This document shows, in pieces, positions 11,621 through 23,407 of a DNA stretch of 64,000 bases (position 1 is the stretch's first letter; each line of letters begins with the position of its first letter). The stretch spans positions 27,136,369 through 27,200,368 of the forward strand of contig NC_080044.1 of NCBI RefSeq assembly GCF_012489685.1, in the 5' to 3' direction. The notes under the pieces were generated by a model, which saw only the letters and a list, made by a program, of their open reading frames with translations, was not told the origin of the DNA and ran no database searches. The position numbers were made by a program, and so were the translations under genes. The DNA is from Lotus japonicus. Taxonomy: Eukaryota; Streptophyta; Magnoliopsida; Fabales; Fabaceae.

Positions 11621-14600
11621 ATGTCCAACCTAGCAAAGCTTGAATTCATGGCTCTAGATATCACTGGAGTTCCTTCTTTTATCATAAAGGAATATTTAAA
11701 CAAACTTAGCTATTTGAAATAAACAAAAGAAGATGACCATATAGTCTTTTGTCAATACATTATAGTTCCTGAAGAACTATATCGTTATCATTATAAATGA
11801 TCAAGTTGATTGAAAGACATGTGTCTATCATGTAAGCTACAGAAGTAGCTATATTAAGGAAGGATTGAGATATTCCCTGAAGTGAATATTTCAACAAACA
11901 TGACAAAAGTTGTGATCATTTAGATCAATGCATGGTTAAATGTCCCTGAAGGACATCCAATGGCATATATGGTATTGTTTCATGAAATGAAACTTTTGTG
12001 GTGGCTCTCTAGAAGAAGCCTATGAAATTTCAAAGCAATATCTTAAAATGGATCATTGAAACTCTTGAAAAGATCTATTGATCAATAATCTTATATTTTC
12101 TTTTGAAGAAACAACCCCAGATGCGGTTGCAATCCTAAAAATGGTATTTGAATTAAAGGTTGATGTGACCATGATAATGACTCCTCATATCGAAAGTCTT
12201 CTTGACACAATGTGGTGGTCAGACAACATGTCCTATTGACACGATGATGAAGCGAATTGCAGTGCAATTGCTAATAGTTTGTTGAGGGGGAGCATAATAA
12301 TATGGTTGTGACTCACACTTAGGGGGAGAATGTTGAGAATTGAAGTGTGAGTTAGAGTCTCACATTGGCGCGTGATCTCATGCTTTCTGCTCCCTTTATC
12401 TTCCCCTAAATTGGTATCAAAGTATAGAAAGATAAGGAGCAATATAAAAACTGTTGTTAGATATTGCTTGGATTGGTAGTAATCCAGACATGTAAATATG
12501 TCAAACCTATTGTGTATTCCATGCGATGGATATGAGTTAAAGGAAATTATGAGATGTAATACTCATCTTGTGACACAACTGTCATGTACACATATTCCTT
12601 ATTAATTTGAAAGTCTTGAAGGACTTTATTTACATCTAATTGATGTAACGATAAACTATGGGTTGAAAATATCAAAATCCTTGAAGGATTTAAAATGCCA
12701 GAAAATTTTACTTCAAATATTGAAGTATTATTTTGAATGATAAAGTTCTATATATGGAACAAATTGAATGTGATTGACATGCATGACCGGTTAGACCATC
12801 CCGAGTCTTATGATGCGAAAGTATATGAATTCATATGAGTACCCATCGAAGAACCTAAAGATTCTTCAATATAATGAATTCTTATATCTTGTTCTCATTA
12901 CCAATTAATAATTGGTAAAATATATGGGTTTGAATCCCGCATACTCTTGAGTATATTAGATGCGATACATGCGCACGTATTCACTCTTTTTATGGGTCAT
13001 TTAAGTATTTCATAAATTTATCGATGCATCGACTAAATGACCAAATATATGTCATCAACTCTCAATATTGATAAAGTGAAAATTCCAATCTTAATCAAGT
13101 TGGTAAATGACATGATTTTGAATATCTAGTTGCACATGTTCGTATTCAAATTATCTAGCTGATTTGTTTAATTAAATGCCTCATATTTATAGTTAGACAA
13201 TTGCATATGAGAACAAATATCCTTATTTATGGACATGTGATATTGCAATTAGCAGCATTAACACGCATCAAACCAACAATTCATTAGAATTCTCCCCATT
13301 GCAATCGGTTCATGGTAAGGAACCTAATATCTCTCATCTAAGAATTTTCAATGTGCGTTACATATTTTGAATCGCTCCACCACAACGCACTAAGGTGGGA
13401 CCACAAGGAAAGCTGAGATTATGTAATCAATTTGAGCAAGTACCGATATATATATTTTATATCTTACTTGTTGTTTCTCAGCATTGGGGGAGAAGAAATT
13501 AAGCAGCTCTGAAAATTTTTAAAGAATGCATATGCGTATACTCGCACTATGAACCAGAAGTTCAAAAGATGCATTCTCTGACCTAAAAGGAATTATTAAA
13601 TTCCTTATATGCTGCAAATACCCTTCTCTAACTTGATATCCCAGTTGGAAAATTTGTCATTATTATTAGGTTAAGGCGTGCCTAAAACTTGGTTCAAAAA
13701 TATATATCCTAGAGAAGGATGATGGTCTTGTTGAGGAGGCAAACTATCTTGAAAAGTGTAGAGACTACAAAAATGTTTATTCCTCCTGAAGAGGTTCAGG
13801 TACCTGTAATTATTTATTTAAGAGATCTCATATGATTATGTCTCTACAAGTTAAAACAAGAAATCAAGAATATGAAGAATTGTCGACATGATGAAGTAGC
13901 GCTCAATATTAGAAATATGTGCGAGAATCTTGAACCCAAAAATGAATGGGTATGATTGGCCATAAATAGAAAGAAGCAATTCATTTGCTGAATTTAAGGG
14001 TCTTTGGACCTCATGTCTATACCCTAAAGGTATAAAGACGATAAGACTTAAAGAGTCTTTGTAGTAAAATGAAATAATGTTGTCATATTTAAGACACATG
14101 TGACAATCGTGGTGGATACTTGGAGTTACAACATATTTGTATGGCTCATTTGAGATTGATATCTCTATAAAACTCCTTGAAGATTGTAAGATGCCTAAAG
14201 CACACAATTCATGTTCTCAACAATGAACAAATTACTAGATTGAAGCAATCTAGATGATTATTTGCTTAAGGACGGTGACAAAATGACCCAACCAACTCAT
14301 GCATATTTATGATGAGATGTGAAATTGCTTATGTCATAATTAATGTTAATGACAATGATTTATTGGGACTCTAGAAGAGCTACCAAAGCTATAGATTTGC
14401 TAAAGAAAGAATCTGAGATAAAATGGTTGAGAATGAAAATTTTGTCTAGCCTTATCAATTGAGTATCTAAAGGCTGAGGTATTTATGTACCAAGGGACTT
14501 ATATTGCAAAGGTATTAAAAGGAATCTATATGGACAAATCATGTCCATTGTGTAAATAAAGATCCTTTTAGACCTTGAGAAAAGAATGAAGAATTACTTG

Positions 14601-15298
14601 GTCCTGAAGTACCATATCTTAGTCTATCAGAGCATTAATGTATCTTGCTAGTCATACTCGACTTGATATATCATTTGCTATAAACTTATTAGCAAGATAT
14701 AGTTCTTCACCTACACGTAGACATTGAAATGGAATAAAACAAGTCTTTCGTTATCTTAAAGGCACAATGGATATGAGTTTATTTTCCCCCTCTGTGTCCA
14801 AGCTTGATCTAATTGGTTATGCAGATGCTGGATATTTGTCTAAATATCTCAAACAGGTTACTTGTTTACATGTGGAGGAACAACCATTTCATGGAGATCT
14901 GTGAAACAAACTAAGATATCCACCTCAGCTAACCATGCAGGAATATTAGCATTACATGAGGCAAGACGAGAATACGTTTGACTGAGATTCGTGATTCAAT
15001 GCGTACTTGGTATTGGTGATTTGTCCTCTGGAAAAATGCCGCCAACAACTATATATATGAAGATGATACTACATGCACTGCTCAATCAAAAGAAGGATGC
15101 ATCAAGGGAGATGAGACAAAGCAAATATCACCGAAGTTCTTCTTCACTCATGATCTACAAAAGAACGGTGACATAGAAATCCAACAAATTCGTTCAAGTG
15201 ATAATTTGGCAGACTTATTTACGAAGACTCTTCCAACAACAACATTTGAAAAGCTTGTGCAGAATATGAGAGTTCGTCGACTCAAAGATCTCAACTAA
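11621..15298 (+). pseudogene. Copia gag-pol, ruined
   Basis: The frame opens with a recognisable Copia gag start and closes with the RNase H terminus just before the 3' untranslated part. In between, short segments of integrase and RNase H type are recognisable in changing frames, but no domain is complete and the whole is shorter than a normal Copia gag-pol (about 4-4.5 kb). Loss of large parts of gag and reverse transcriptase by deletion is the simplest reading. Movement of this copy would have needed enzymes from another element. Confidence 0.75.
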
Positions 15299-15498
15299 AT
15301 GCATTATAATCTTTTTTCCTTAACCATGTTTTTTCCCATTGGGTTTTTCATGGTAGGGTTTTTAATGAGGCAATGTATAAAGACGAACTATAGAATGATG
15401 TACTCTTTTTCCATCACTAGGTTTTTATCCCACACTGGGTTTTTCCTAGTAAGGTTTTAATGAGGCACATTCTTAAGGGATGGTCATCCAAGGGGGAG

Positions 15499-15696
15499 TG
15501 TTATGAATATTTGGATGCCCATCAGAGTTAGGAGTCCATGGGCCAGGCCCACATGTATACTTGTTCAACACTCTAAACCTAATAGTATAAATACAAGGGA
15601 GTCTGCACCTAGCAGAGCATCCTCATCACATTATTCTATATCTCTTGTTCCTCTATTATCCTCTCTTATTTACTTGCTTACTCTTTATTCATAACA
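15499..15696 (+). repeat. 3' LTR of the Copia element
   Basis: This is 198 bp, about 99% identical to the 5' copy, directly preceded by the purine run 'aagggggag' and followed by the target duplication GCAAC. Confidence 0.95.
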
Positions 15697-16440
15697 GCAA
15701 CAACATTTGTAAGAATTTGTCGGTAATCATTTTTAAGGAAAAAATTGCAGAATTAATAGTTTGAAAACAAAATTTACAAGACAAATTTAGTGGAAAATCC
15801 TCAAGAAATCAAGTTTTTAGCAGTTGTTAATGGAATAATGGTCACAAATTAACTCCCTCTAATTTTTTTCATTGTGGGTCATTACATTAAAGCCTTTATT
15901 CCCTTTAATAGCAATTGTAGTAACAAATTTATAATTTTAGAGGTTCATGCAGCTACACAATTACCACAATTGGGATCACAACTGTAACCACTACTGCAAT
16001 TTGAGACCTTTATGATGAATTTAGGCATTGAACAAGTTTGTACGTATGGCCGTTTAAAAGTAAGCATGAAACGTTAAATCAGAAAAGAGTAAACAAGGAA
16101 GAAAACAACAAACTTGAAAAAGAAGATGTTGGTCGGCTTATTATTATATTTGCTAAAGAATAAAGATGGAACTCTCACAATAAGAGGATGTGATGTATTT
16201 GTCTATTACATATGTACTTCTTTCAAATTTAACTGAAGTGCTTAAGTAACTTAATTTCTAGAATGTTACATGACTCTATATGGTAATAGAAAGTATAGCC
16301 AATGTTGATGACATCGAAACCTTGGTAAATTTTTATTCTTTGTATTCTTTGTTGGTGTGCGGTGTGCCAATATGCATCCTTGATTTGAATTGTTTTTACA
16401 TACATTCTTTCACAGGTTCTAATATTTGCATTCTTTGTTA
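15697..16440. other. AT-rich spacer, nothing recognised
   Basis: This is non-coding sequence between two elements. The only notable part is its last 18 bases (16423-16440), which are the left target duplication of the adjoining LINE. Confidence 0.5.
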
Positions 16441-16880
16441 ATGCCTTTTTTTTGACAGTAAATCATAGCATTTCATTAAATAGACATGGACAAAATATCC
16501 TCAAGCACATGGTGCTGAATACAATAATGAGTAACACCTAACCAAGTGTTCTCTGTAGAAACTAAAGCAAACTTAAATAATTCATGAGCCACAGAGTTGG
16601 CACTTCTACCTACATGAACAATAGAAAACAACTGAAAACTACTTCCTAATTCAACAATATCCCTTAAAACAAATTCCTGGTAAGAACCATGAGTGCCTTT
16701 CCTTGCAGCAGCGTCCACTACCCCTTTGCAATTAGATTCAACTTTAACAGATGAGAAACCATGGTCCAAAGCAAATTTAGCACCAAACTTGACAGCACAA
16801 GCCTCAGCATATTCAGGACCCAATTCAGCTGTGAGAAGCTTTGTTGCAGCAGCTACCACGTTCCCAAAATTGTTCCGCAC

Positions 16881-17233
16881 TATTAGAAATTGGGAGGCCT
16901 ATACTCAACCACAAAAGCTAGCTCAAGAGTTGAGGTTTGCACTACCCTTATAAAGGCTATCTATGCTCTATCTCTAGGCAATGTGGGACTTCTAACACAC
17001 CCCCTCACGTCCAGGACTGAACAACCTGGAACGTGGGATCAACAACAACGGGTGGCCCAATAATGGGAAGTCTCCACAACAAACAACAAATGGATCTAGG
17101 ATAGGCTCTGATACCATATTAGAAATTGGGAGGCCTATACTCAACCACAAAAGCTAGCTCAAGAGTTGAGGTTTGCACTACCCTTATAAAGGCTATCTAT
17201 GCTCTATCTCTAGCCAATGTGGGACTTCTAACA
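16881..17233 (-). mobile_element. TRIM (miniature LTR retrotransposon)
   Basis: The element is 353 bp with two 117-bp terminal repeats (16881-16997 and 17117-17233) that differ at one base. It is flanked by a perfect 5-bp target duplication CGCAC (16876-16880, 17234-17238). On the minus strand it begins TGTTAGAAGTCCCACATTG, a start seen in several plant TRIM families. Directly after this LTR is a perfect initiator-tRNA primer site, TGGTATCAGAGC (17116-17105). A purine run (gagggggtg) precedes the other LTR. The 119-bp interior encodes nothing. Confidence 0.93.
17105..17116 (-). promoter_or_regulatory. TRIM primer binding site (initiator Met tRNA)
   Basis: TGGTATCAGAGC on the minus strand begins directly at the inner edge of the LTR. 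It is complementary to the 3' end of plant initiator methionine tRNA. Confidence 0.9.
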
Positions 17234-19385
17234 CGCACCACCACACAGCCAAACCCCAAAGTGAACCAGCCCCCGATGCATCCACGTTCACCTTGAGATA
17301 TCGATCAGATGGCGCTGACCAGACCTGGGGAGATCGTATTGATGCATCTATCACCCTCGAAGCAACCAACTGTTGTGTTTCCTTGTAGGATGGTAACACT
17401 CCCATTGCTTGAGAGACTACCGCTTGCTCTGAGCTAACCTTGTCTTCGAAACAGAGCAGATTCCGGGCACGACAAATATGATAGCAAATGCTGGCAAGGA
17501 TTTCCCCTACTTCCCTTGGAGCATTCATGATCACGGCGCGCCCTCAATCACTCATACTCTGATCAATCATTCCCTGCCATGAAAAACCCAGTGGGGATGC
17601 AAACCACACTCTTTTGGCACAAGGACAACCTCTCAAGACATGTTCTGCAGATTCTGCTACTTGCTCACACCGCGGGCAAAACATCGGACATCGGACTCCT
17701 CTATTCCACAGCCGTTGACGCGTGGGAACAATCCCTCTCAAGACTTTCCATAAGAAGTGGGCATGGCGTGGGAGCACCTGCAATTGCCAAAGCTTCTTTC
17801 AGACATCATCCCTCGTATCCAGCGATGAGGAGCTACCCACCTGCATTTCCCATGATCTAATGCAACGATATGCTGACTGCACTGAGAAAAAACCTTTTGG
17901 TGTGGCTGCCCAGACTAATGCATCATCACTCATGCAGGATTCTAGAGGTATATGCTCAATTTGTTGGGCCTCAAAAGGGAGGAAAAGTTGCTGGACCAGA
18001 TTTACTTTCCAAGCACCAGTGGCATGATCCATCAATTCAAAGACATGAGAGAAATTGCAATTAACAGGTTTAGGGGACCAGACCTTATGCCCATGCTGGT
18101 TTGGAAGCCAATTATCATCCCAAATTCGCACACTCATTCCATTCCCAATGCGCCAGAAAGAACCTTTCTTCACCACCCAAGCTGCCTGATGGATACTGCG
18201 CCGTGTGTAACTGGACTGAATACCAACAGTTGAGTCAATGAAGTTAGTCCGAGGGAAATACCGAGCTTTGAGACATTTATAAACCAATGAATCTCTAACA
18301 ATAGCCAGGCGCCATCCCTGTTTAGCAAGGAAAGCATCATTAAATTCTTTGAAGCTTCTAAACCCCATCCCTCCATCCTTCTTTGGTTGACAAAGAGAGT
18401 CCCACTTCACCCAATGAATCTTTTTTTCACCTTGCTTGCTGCCCCACCAAAACCTGCTTATCAGGCTCTCTATATGATGACATAAACTCATAGGCAAAGA
18501 AAAACAACTCATAATATAGGTAGGGATGGCTTGGGCTACTGACTTAATTAGCATCTCCCTTCCTGCCATTGAGAGAGCCTTTTCCTTCCAGCCTTTTAAC
18601 TTCTTCCAAACCCTCTCCTGAATGAAATTGAAAACCTAGGTCTTTGATCTACCAACATAAGCAGGTAAGCCAAGATACTTAGATTGAACCTCCACCGCCT
18701 TAACTTGCAATCTCTCCTGAATGACATTTTTACTCTCTTCTGGAACATTTCGGCTATAAGAGATTTCAGATTTATCTAAGTTAACAAGCTGACCTGATGT
18801 TTGTTGATAGACAGTTAAGATCTGATTTACAACCTCCACCTCCTCCACTGTAGCCCGAAAAAATAGCACACTATCATCCGCAAAGAAAATATGTGAGACA
18901 TCTGGTGCTTGAGGAGCTATCCGGAGGCCATGAATGACCTGAGACTCTTGAGCTTTCAAGAGAAGACCAGAAAAAACTTGAGCGCATAAGATGAAAAGAT
19001 GTGGGGATAGAGGGTCACCCTGACGCAAACCTCTAGAAGAATTAAAAGGACACCCTGGTCTTCCATTCAAAAGAACAGCAAAACTAGCAGTAGTCACACA
19101 GTTCATGATCAGATCAATCATCCTCTGAGGGAAACCCATAGAAGTAAGCACTGTACGCAAGAATCCCCACTCAATTCTGTCATACGCTTCTTTCCTTGTG
19201 CATGCAAGTTTTTGTTATTTGCATTCTTTGTTACACTTTTATAGTTGTATCTATGTCAATTGTCACTTTTTTGGTTTGTTACACTTTTATTATTTACATT
19301 CTCTTATATTATTTAGAAAAAAATATAATGGACCAATTATTTTAAGTTTTTCTACCAAAAAGATTGTGTTTTATTTTCCTTAACA

Positions 19386-19536
19386 TAGTGGCTCATGGAC
19401 TGGCCGCTAGCCCGCCATTTGGCGGAGTGTGTAGGACTTTGAGCCCCCCTTTTTGGCGGGTCATCCCAACCCGTCCCATTTATGGCGGGCTATGGCCGCG
19501 GCCGAGGTGGGTCATCCTGCTTCACCATCCCTAAAG
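19386..19536. mobile_element. Possible hAT-type fragment (GC-rich)
   Basis: This GC-rich island has repeated 'gcccgcc' and 'ggcggg' motifs. It ends 'caccatcccta', which read in reverse (TAGGGATGGTG) resembles plant hAT termini. It is similar in style to the better-defined hAT element at 34771-35070. The left end and a target duplication were not found. Confidence 0.35.
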
Positions 19537-19545
19537 AATTCAGAC

Positions 19546-20434
19546 TCTTGTATTGGCAATTCATTTAAATTTGTGGCATTGTAAGCTAGGACACCCTCAT
19601 TTTGAATATCATAGTCTAGATAACACCACTACAGAAATCTTGTGGATTCAATCCTTGCTCACAAAAATGAAAATTCCTTTCAAGACATCCATAACTCTTT
19701 GTGATAACATGAGCATGGTGCCTTGACTCACAATCATGTTTTGCAAACCATCATTAACCACATGGAGTTGGATATTTTCTTTGTGAGGGAAAAAAAGGTG
19801 CTTAACAAGAGTCCTATTGTGCAACATATTCATTCTTTGGACCAAAGGGATAATATTTTTTACAAGGCAGTCTTCTCTTCTAGCTTTATTTGTCTAAGAG
19901 ACAAACTAAATATGGTTGATAGATTGTCACTTATCTAACTACCTTTTGTTTGAGGGGGGTTATGTAGTGAATACTATAAAAAGGGAGTATGCTTATCATT
20001 CCTGTAACAATTGAGAGCGTTAGTTGTGCACAATTAGTTTCAGTTATTTATGTTCGTTAATAACTGAATCTATTAGCTTGCTAGCGGTGCATGGTTATAG
20101 GAGAACTTTATAGAAGTAGACAATCTTGAAACAGGTTGTAGAAGAAGTCCTGAGAATACTTGGTTAAGGAGAAGCACTAAGAATACTTGGTTAGGAGAAG
20201 TCTTTGATACTTGGTGGATAGTGAAATCTTAGTAAAGCCAAGGACTGGACGTAGCCCTATCGTTTCGGGGGTGAACCAGGATAAAATGATTGTGTCTCTA
20301 TCATTTACTTTTATATTCTTTTATCCGTTGCACCAAACGATTGTGAAAAGTTTAAAAACTAATATTATCGTTTGAAAAACTAAGTTTTATAAGAACACAA
20401 TTCAAACCTCATTTTCTTGTGTTATTCTATTGCA
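19546..20434 (+). mobile_element. Copia relic: pre-integrase joined to RNase H, plus probable 3' LTR
   Basis: The stretch 19570-19610 reads LWHCKLGHPHFEYHS, a Copia pre-integrase zinc segment. Within about 120 bp the sequence continues as Copia RNase H (CDNMSMV, then HMELDIFFVREK near 19760, and a C-terminal LRDKLNMVDRLSLI ending at 19938). Integrase and reverse transcriptase are therefore missing by internal deletion. A purine run 'tgagggggg' at 19951 precedes sequence starting TGTAGTGAATAC at 19963. I take this as the 3' LTR, ending near 20434 with ...ATTGCA. A 5' LTR and target duplication were not found. Confidence 0.65.
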
Positions 20435-20836
20435 TATCAGTATTTTCTTTTGTTAAGGAGAAAGTTTGGAAGAAGCTGAAGGGTTGGAAGGATAAGGTGT
20501 TGTCTCGGGCGAGTCGTGAGGTTCTTGTGAAGTCGGTAGCTTAGGAAATATCGGCATATGTGATGGGCTATTTTGCTATGCCTCAGTCCCTTTGCAATGA
20601 AATTGAGATTATGATCAATTCTTTTTATTAGGGGGTGATGTGATGAGGAGAAAGATGAATTGGATGCGGTAGGAGAGGTTGGCAGAGCCAAAGCTGCATG
20701 GTGGTTTGGGTTTACGTTCTTAACTTCAAAACTTTTAATATGACACTTTTGGCTAAGAAATGGTGGAGGTTGATGAGATTTGAGTAGTCTCTTATGGCTA
20801 GAGAATTTAAGTCGAGTTGGGTACGCGGGTGGCCCG

Positions 20837-23207
20837 TGTAGCACCCCCCTTTTTTCCCATTGTTTTATTTAAAAACGTTTATCAGAGTTTAGAAACATAT
20901 CTAAGGGAGTATTACACTTCTTCACGAAAACTCATTAAAATTAACACTGATTGTGTTTGAAAATTTATAAGTGCATATGGTTTTCAAAGAATAAATTATT
21001 CCTGCCAATAAAATTTCTAAACCATCAGATAATTCTATGATGCATAAAATCACTTATTTAAATAGGTTTATCTTCCTTGATATTCCAATAAAATTCATCA
21101 TACTCAAAACTGAATTTCATAGGCACTTCGGCCATCAACAGTACGACATCGCTATAATTTAGAAAATTATTCAACAACTTCCATAAGGAGAGGTTATAAA
21201 ATCCTCTCAACAAAAGTGTAAAAGTAACGTAAAATATCTACCCAGTGTTACATTACAGAGCAAGACACTTATGTTATAATAATAATAATTATAATAATAA
21301 TAACACAAGCTAAGACTCTCCGAAGCTACTCTTCATGAGGCACATCTCTACCTCCAGTACCTGAGCGATGTCGCATAGAACATCATTCCAACAGAAGGGT
21401 AAGAACTTACATTGTATAAAATATAGCATAACAAAGAGCAAGCAAACAATTCAGATCCTGCTTTATAAACTCTTCACATTGTCTTTAAAATCTGAGTGAC
21501 TATAATATTTTCTCTCAAGACAGTTTCACAATTCTTATTAATGTTTCGGAAAATTATAAGTTTAAAGAAGAATAATAATTCGACTTTACCACAACATCAA
21601 AACAATTCACCAACAAATCACCAAACACATAAAACCACTGAAAACGTGAACTTAGTGTGTGAGACTCTAATGTATGCATGTGGTACCAATTGTTAACCTT
21701 AGCGGTATCACCGCGTCCACTCCAGACAGTTAACCACCAATGAAGTCCACGCCAGACTTCCAGAACCACTCCAGTTCTGGGACAAACCTCAGTTTTCCGA
21801 CGAAAACCGACACGTTGCCTCTTGACTAAATGAAGTGTATTTCGTGCAAAAACTCATAAATTAAAAAATGCAATTTGAGACCACTCCAGCCCCAAATATA
21901 TAACATATTTTCTCACCAAATTCCATAACGGAAATCACACCAAAATTGCACAAAATAACACTTCAATATAATTATCAAATCATTCACTATTCCACCAACA
22001 TACTAGCAACACAAAATCATCAAATGTTTCACATCAATTACCAGAATCAGTTTCAGAATCAATCCCAGAAATAAGCAGAAACATAGCAAACTTGCATATA
22101 ATCTTGGTACTAAATGAGCAGTCCAAAAATTATGAAAATTTTACCAAACATAGCCTTATACGTTAGCTTTCATATAAAATTGGTTTCACCCAATTTGGAA
22201 TTCTGTAGAGAGAGTTATGCTCTCTACAGCACAGGCTGTTAGGGTGTTTGCGAGCAGAAATAGAGTTAACTTGCAGATAATTCTGGTATTCAACCAGCAA
22301 CCCAAAAATTACGAAAATATTACCCAATATAACCCTATGAGTTAGCTTTTATACAAAATTGGTTTCACTCAATTCGGAATTCTTTAGAGAGAGTTATGCT
22401 CTCTACAACACAGGCTGCTAGGGTGTCTGCGGGCAGAAACAGAATGAACTTGCAATTGATTCTGGTATTGAACCAGCAATCGAAAAATTATGAAAATATT
22501 ATCCAACATAACCTTATGAGTTATCTTTCATACAAAATTGGTTTCACTCAATTTGGAATTCTTTAGAGAGAGTTATGCTCTCTACAACACAGACTGTTAG
22601 GGTATCTGCGGGCAGAACATAACAGAACCCAATTTTCCCCAGAATCTCAATTTCGCTCAAAATCAATTTTGCTCACCACATGTTAACACTCAACACAGTC
22701 TCTCAGTTCTGAATTTTCAAAGAAGATGGGGGTTCCTTCATGTTAAACTCAACCTCTGTTATTCTACAATTATACAAGGTAAATTCAAACCCTTACCTTC
22801 TGTGACACCGGTACAAAGCCTCCTTGACCCTTTTCTTCTCGAAGATCAAATTCTAGGTTTTATCCACCTTTTCTCCTCTCCTTCACCTTTCACGTGTTTC
22901 TCTGTTCTGCTGCTTCTCTAATCCTAATTTTCTGATTTCCTTCTTTTTAATTCTCTCATAACCCTTAAATAATCTTACAATGGGCCCCACTCCCAACTAC
23001 TCACTTAAAACCTAATACCCTTATTTATCTATATCACATAATAACTTAATTATCTAATAAAATCACTTAATGACCTTATCATCTAATTAAATCACATAAT
23101 CACATAATCATCTAATTAAATCGCATAAACTATCAAAATACCATATAGCATAATAATAATTAAGATAAAATAATAAATAACCTAATAACGAAAAGTGGGG
23201 TGTTACA
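20837..23207 (-). repeat. E1 3' LTR
   Basis: This is 2371 bp with TGTAACACCCC-type ends. It contains an AAT microsatellite near 21276-21302 and the threefold 175-bp repeat described separately. It has no coding content. Confidence 0.92.
22094..22622 (-). repeat. Three 175-bp tandem repeats inside the E1 LTR
   Basis: Three consecutive copies start near 22094, 22270 and 22448. They share 'ccaaaaattatgaaaat', 'ttagct', 'aaaattggtttcac' and 'cacaggctgttagggtgt'. Each contains the palindrome 'tagagagagttatgctctcta'-like hairpin (stem TAGAGAG/CTCTCTA). The same three copies occur in the other LTR at about 33660-34187. Confidence 0.88.
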
Positions 23208-23385
23208 ACTCTCCCCCACTTAAGAATTTTCGCCCTCGAAAATTTCCTTAAACGAACAACTCGGGACCATTGTCCTGAGAATTCCAAAACAGTACCGATT
23301 GTGTCATAAACACATATCGAATACAAAAGGAATTAAACACGTTAATAAACATGCTGATAAACCTAGTCTACTAATCACCGATCAT

Positions 23386-23397
23386 GCTCTGATACCA
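23386..23397 (-). promoter_or_regulatory. E1 primer binding site
   Basis: TGGTATCAGAGC lies on the minus strand, four bases inside the end of the 5' LTR once E2 is subtracted. It is the site for initiator methionine tRNA priming. Confidence 0.88.
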
Positions 23398-23407
23398 CTA
23401 ATGTAAC

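Larger units (their letters stand above)
9707..15696 (+). mobile_element. Copia LTR retrotransposon, complete ends, decayed interior
   Basis: The element is 5990 bp long, begins and ends with 198-bp LTRs (TGTTATGAAT...CATAACA) and is flanked by a 5-bp target duplication GCAAC (9702-9706, 15697-15701). The LTRs differ at two positions (T/C in the 'gggYcagg' stretch and C/A in 'ctattMtcct'). A polypurine run 'aagggggag' precedes the 3' LTR. After the 5' LTR comes 'cgttatcagcacga', a motif common at this place in plant Copia elements. Coding relics in order are a gag start at 11621 (MSNLAKLEFMALDITG), an integrase end near 13230-13420 (PQRTKMGP-like), and an RNase H end at about 15190-15298 (LADLFTKTLP-like). 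Stops, frameshifts and deletions occur throughout, so it cannot encode its own machinery. Confidence 0.93.
16476..19197 (-). pseudogene. LINE reverse transcriptase / RNase H, broken
   Basis: The frame starts at the truncated edge near 19197. It shows GLRQGDPLSPHLFILCA, the catalytic FADDS motif near 18880, then YLGLPAYVGRSKT. A TAG stop follows at about 18635, after which the same frame continues with the typical MAGREMLIKSVAQAIP segment. A TGA near 17799 and another near 17543 interrupt it again. The zinc-binding part (CPRCEQVAESAEHVLRGCPC) lies between them. The RNase H starts near 17330 (LKVNVDASG). It is interrupted by the TRIM and resumes at 16880 in a different frame, so there is also a one-base indel beside the insertion. 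That makes three stops and one frameshift. Confidence 0.85.
16441..19215 (-). mobile_element. LINE (non-LTR retrotransposon), 5'-truncated, with target duplication
   Basis: An 18-bp direct repeat TATTTGCATTCTTTGTTA lies at 16423-16440 and 19216-19233. The minus-strand 3' end has a short A tail, seen as a T run at 16446-16453. The body encodes, from right to left, reverse transcriptase, a zinc-binding connector and RNase H of plant L1 type. The endonuclease and first half of the reverse transcriptase are missing, which is normal 5' truncation. A 353-bp TRIM interrupts the RNase H part, so the LINE itself is about 2.4 kb. Confidence 0.92.

Noticed and set aside
17105..17116. Short match to initiator methionine tRNA suggesting a tRNA gene
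   Set aside because: Only the 12-base 3' complement is present, next to an LTR, as at 23386, 27649 and 58875. These are primer sites.
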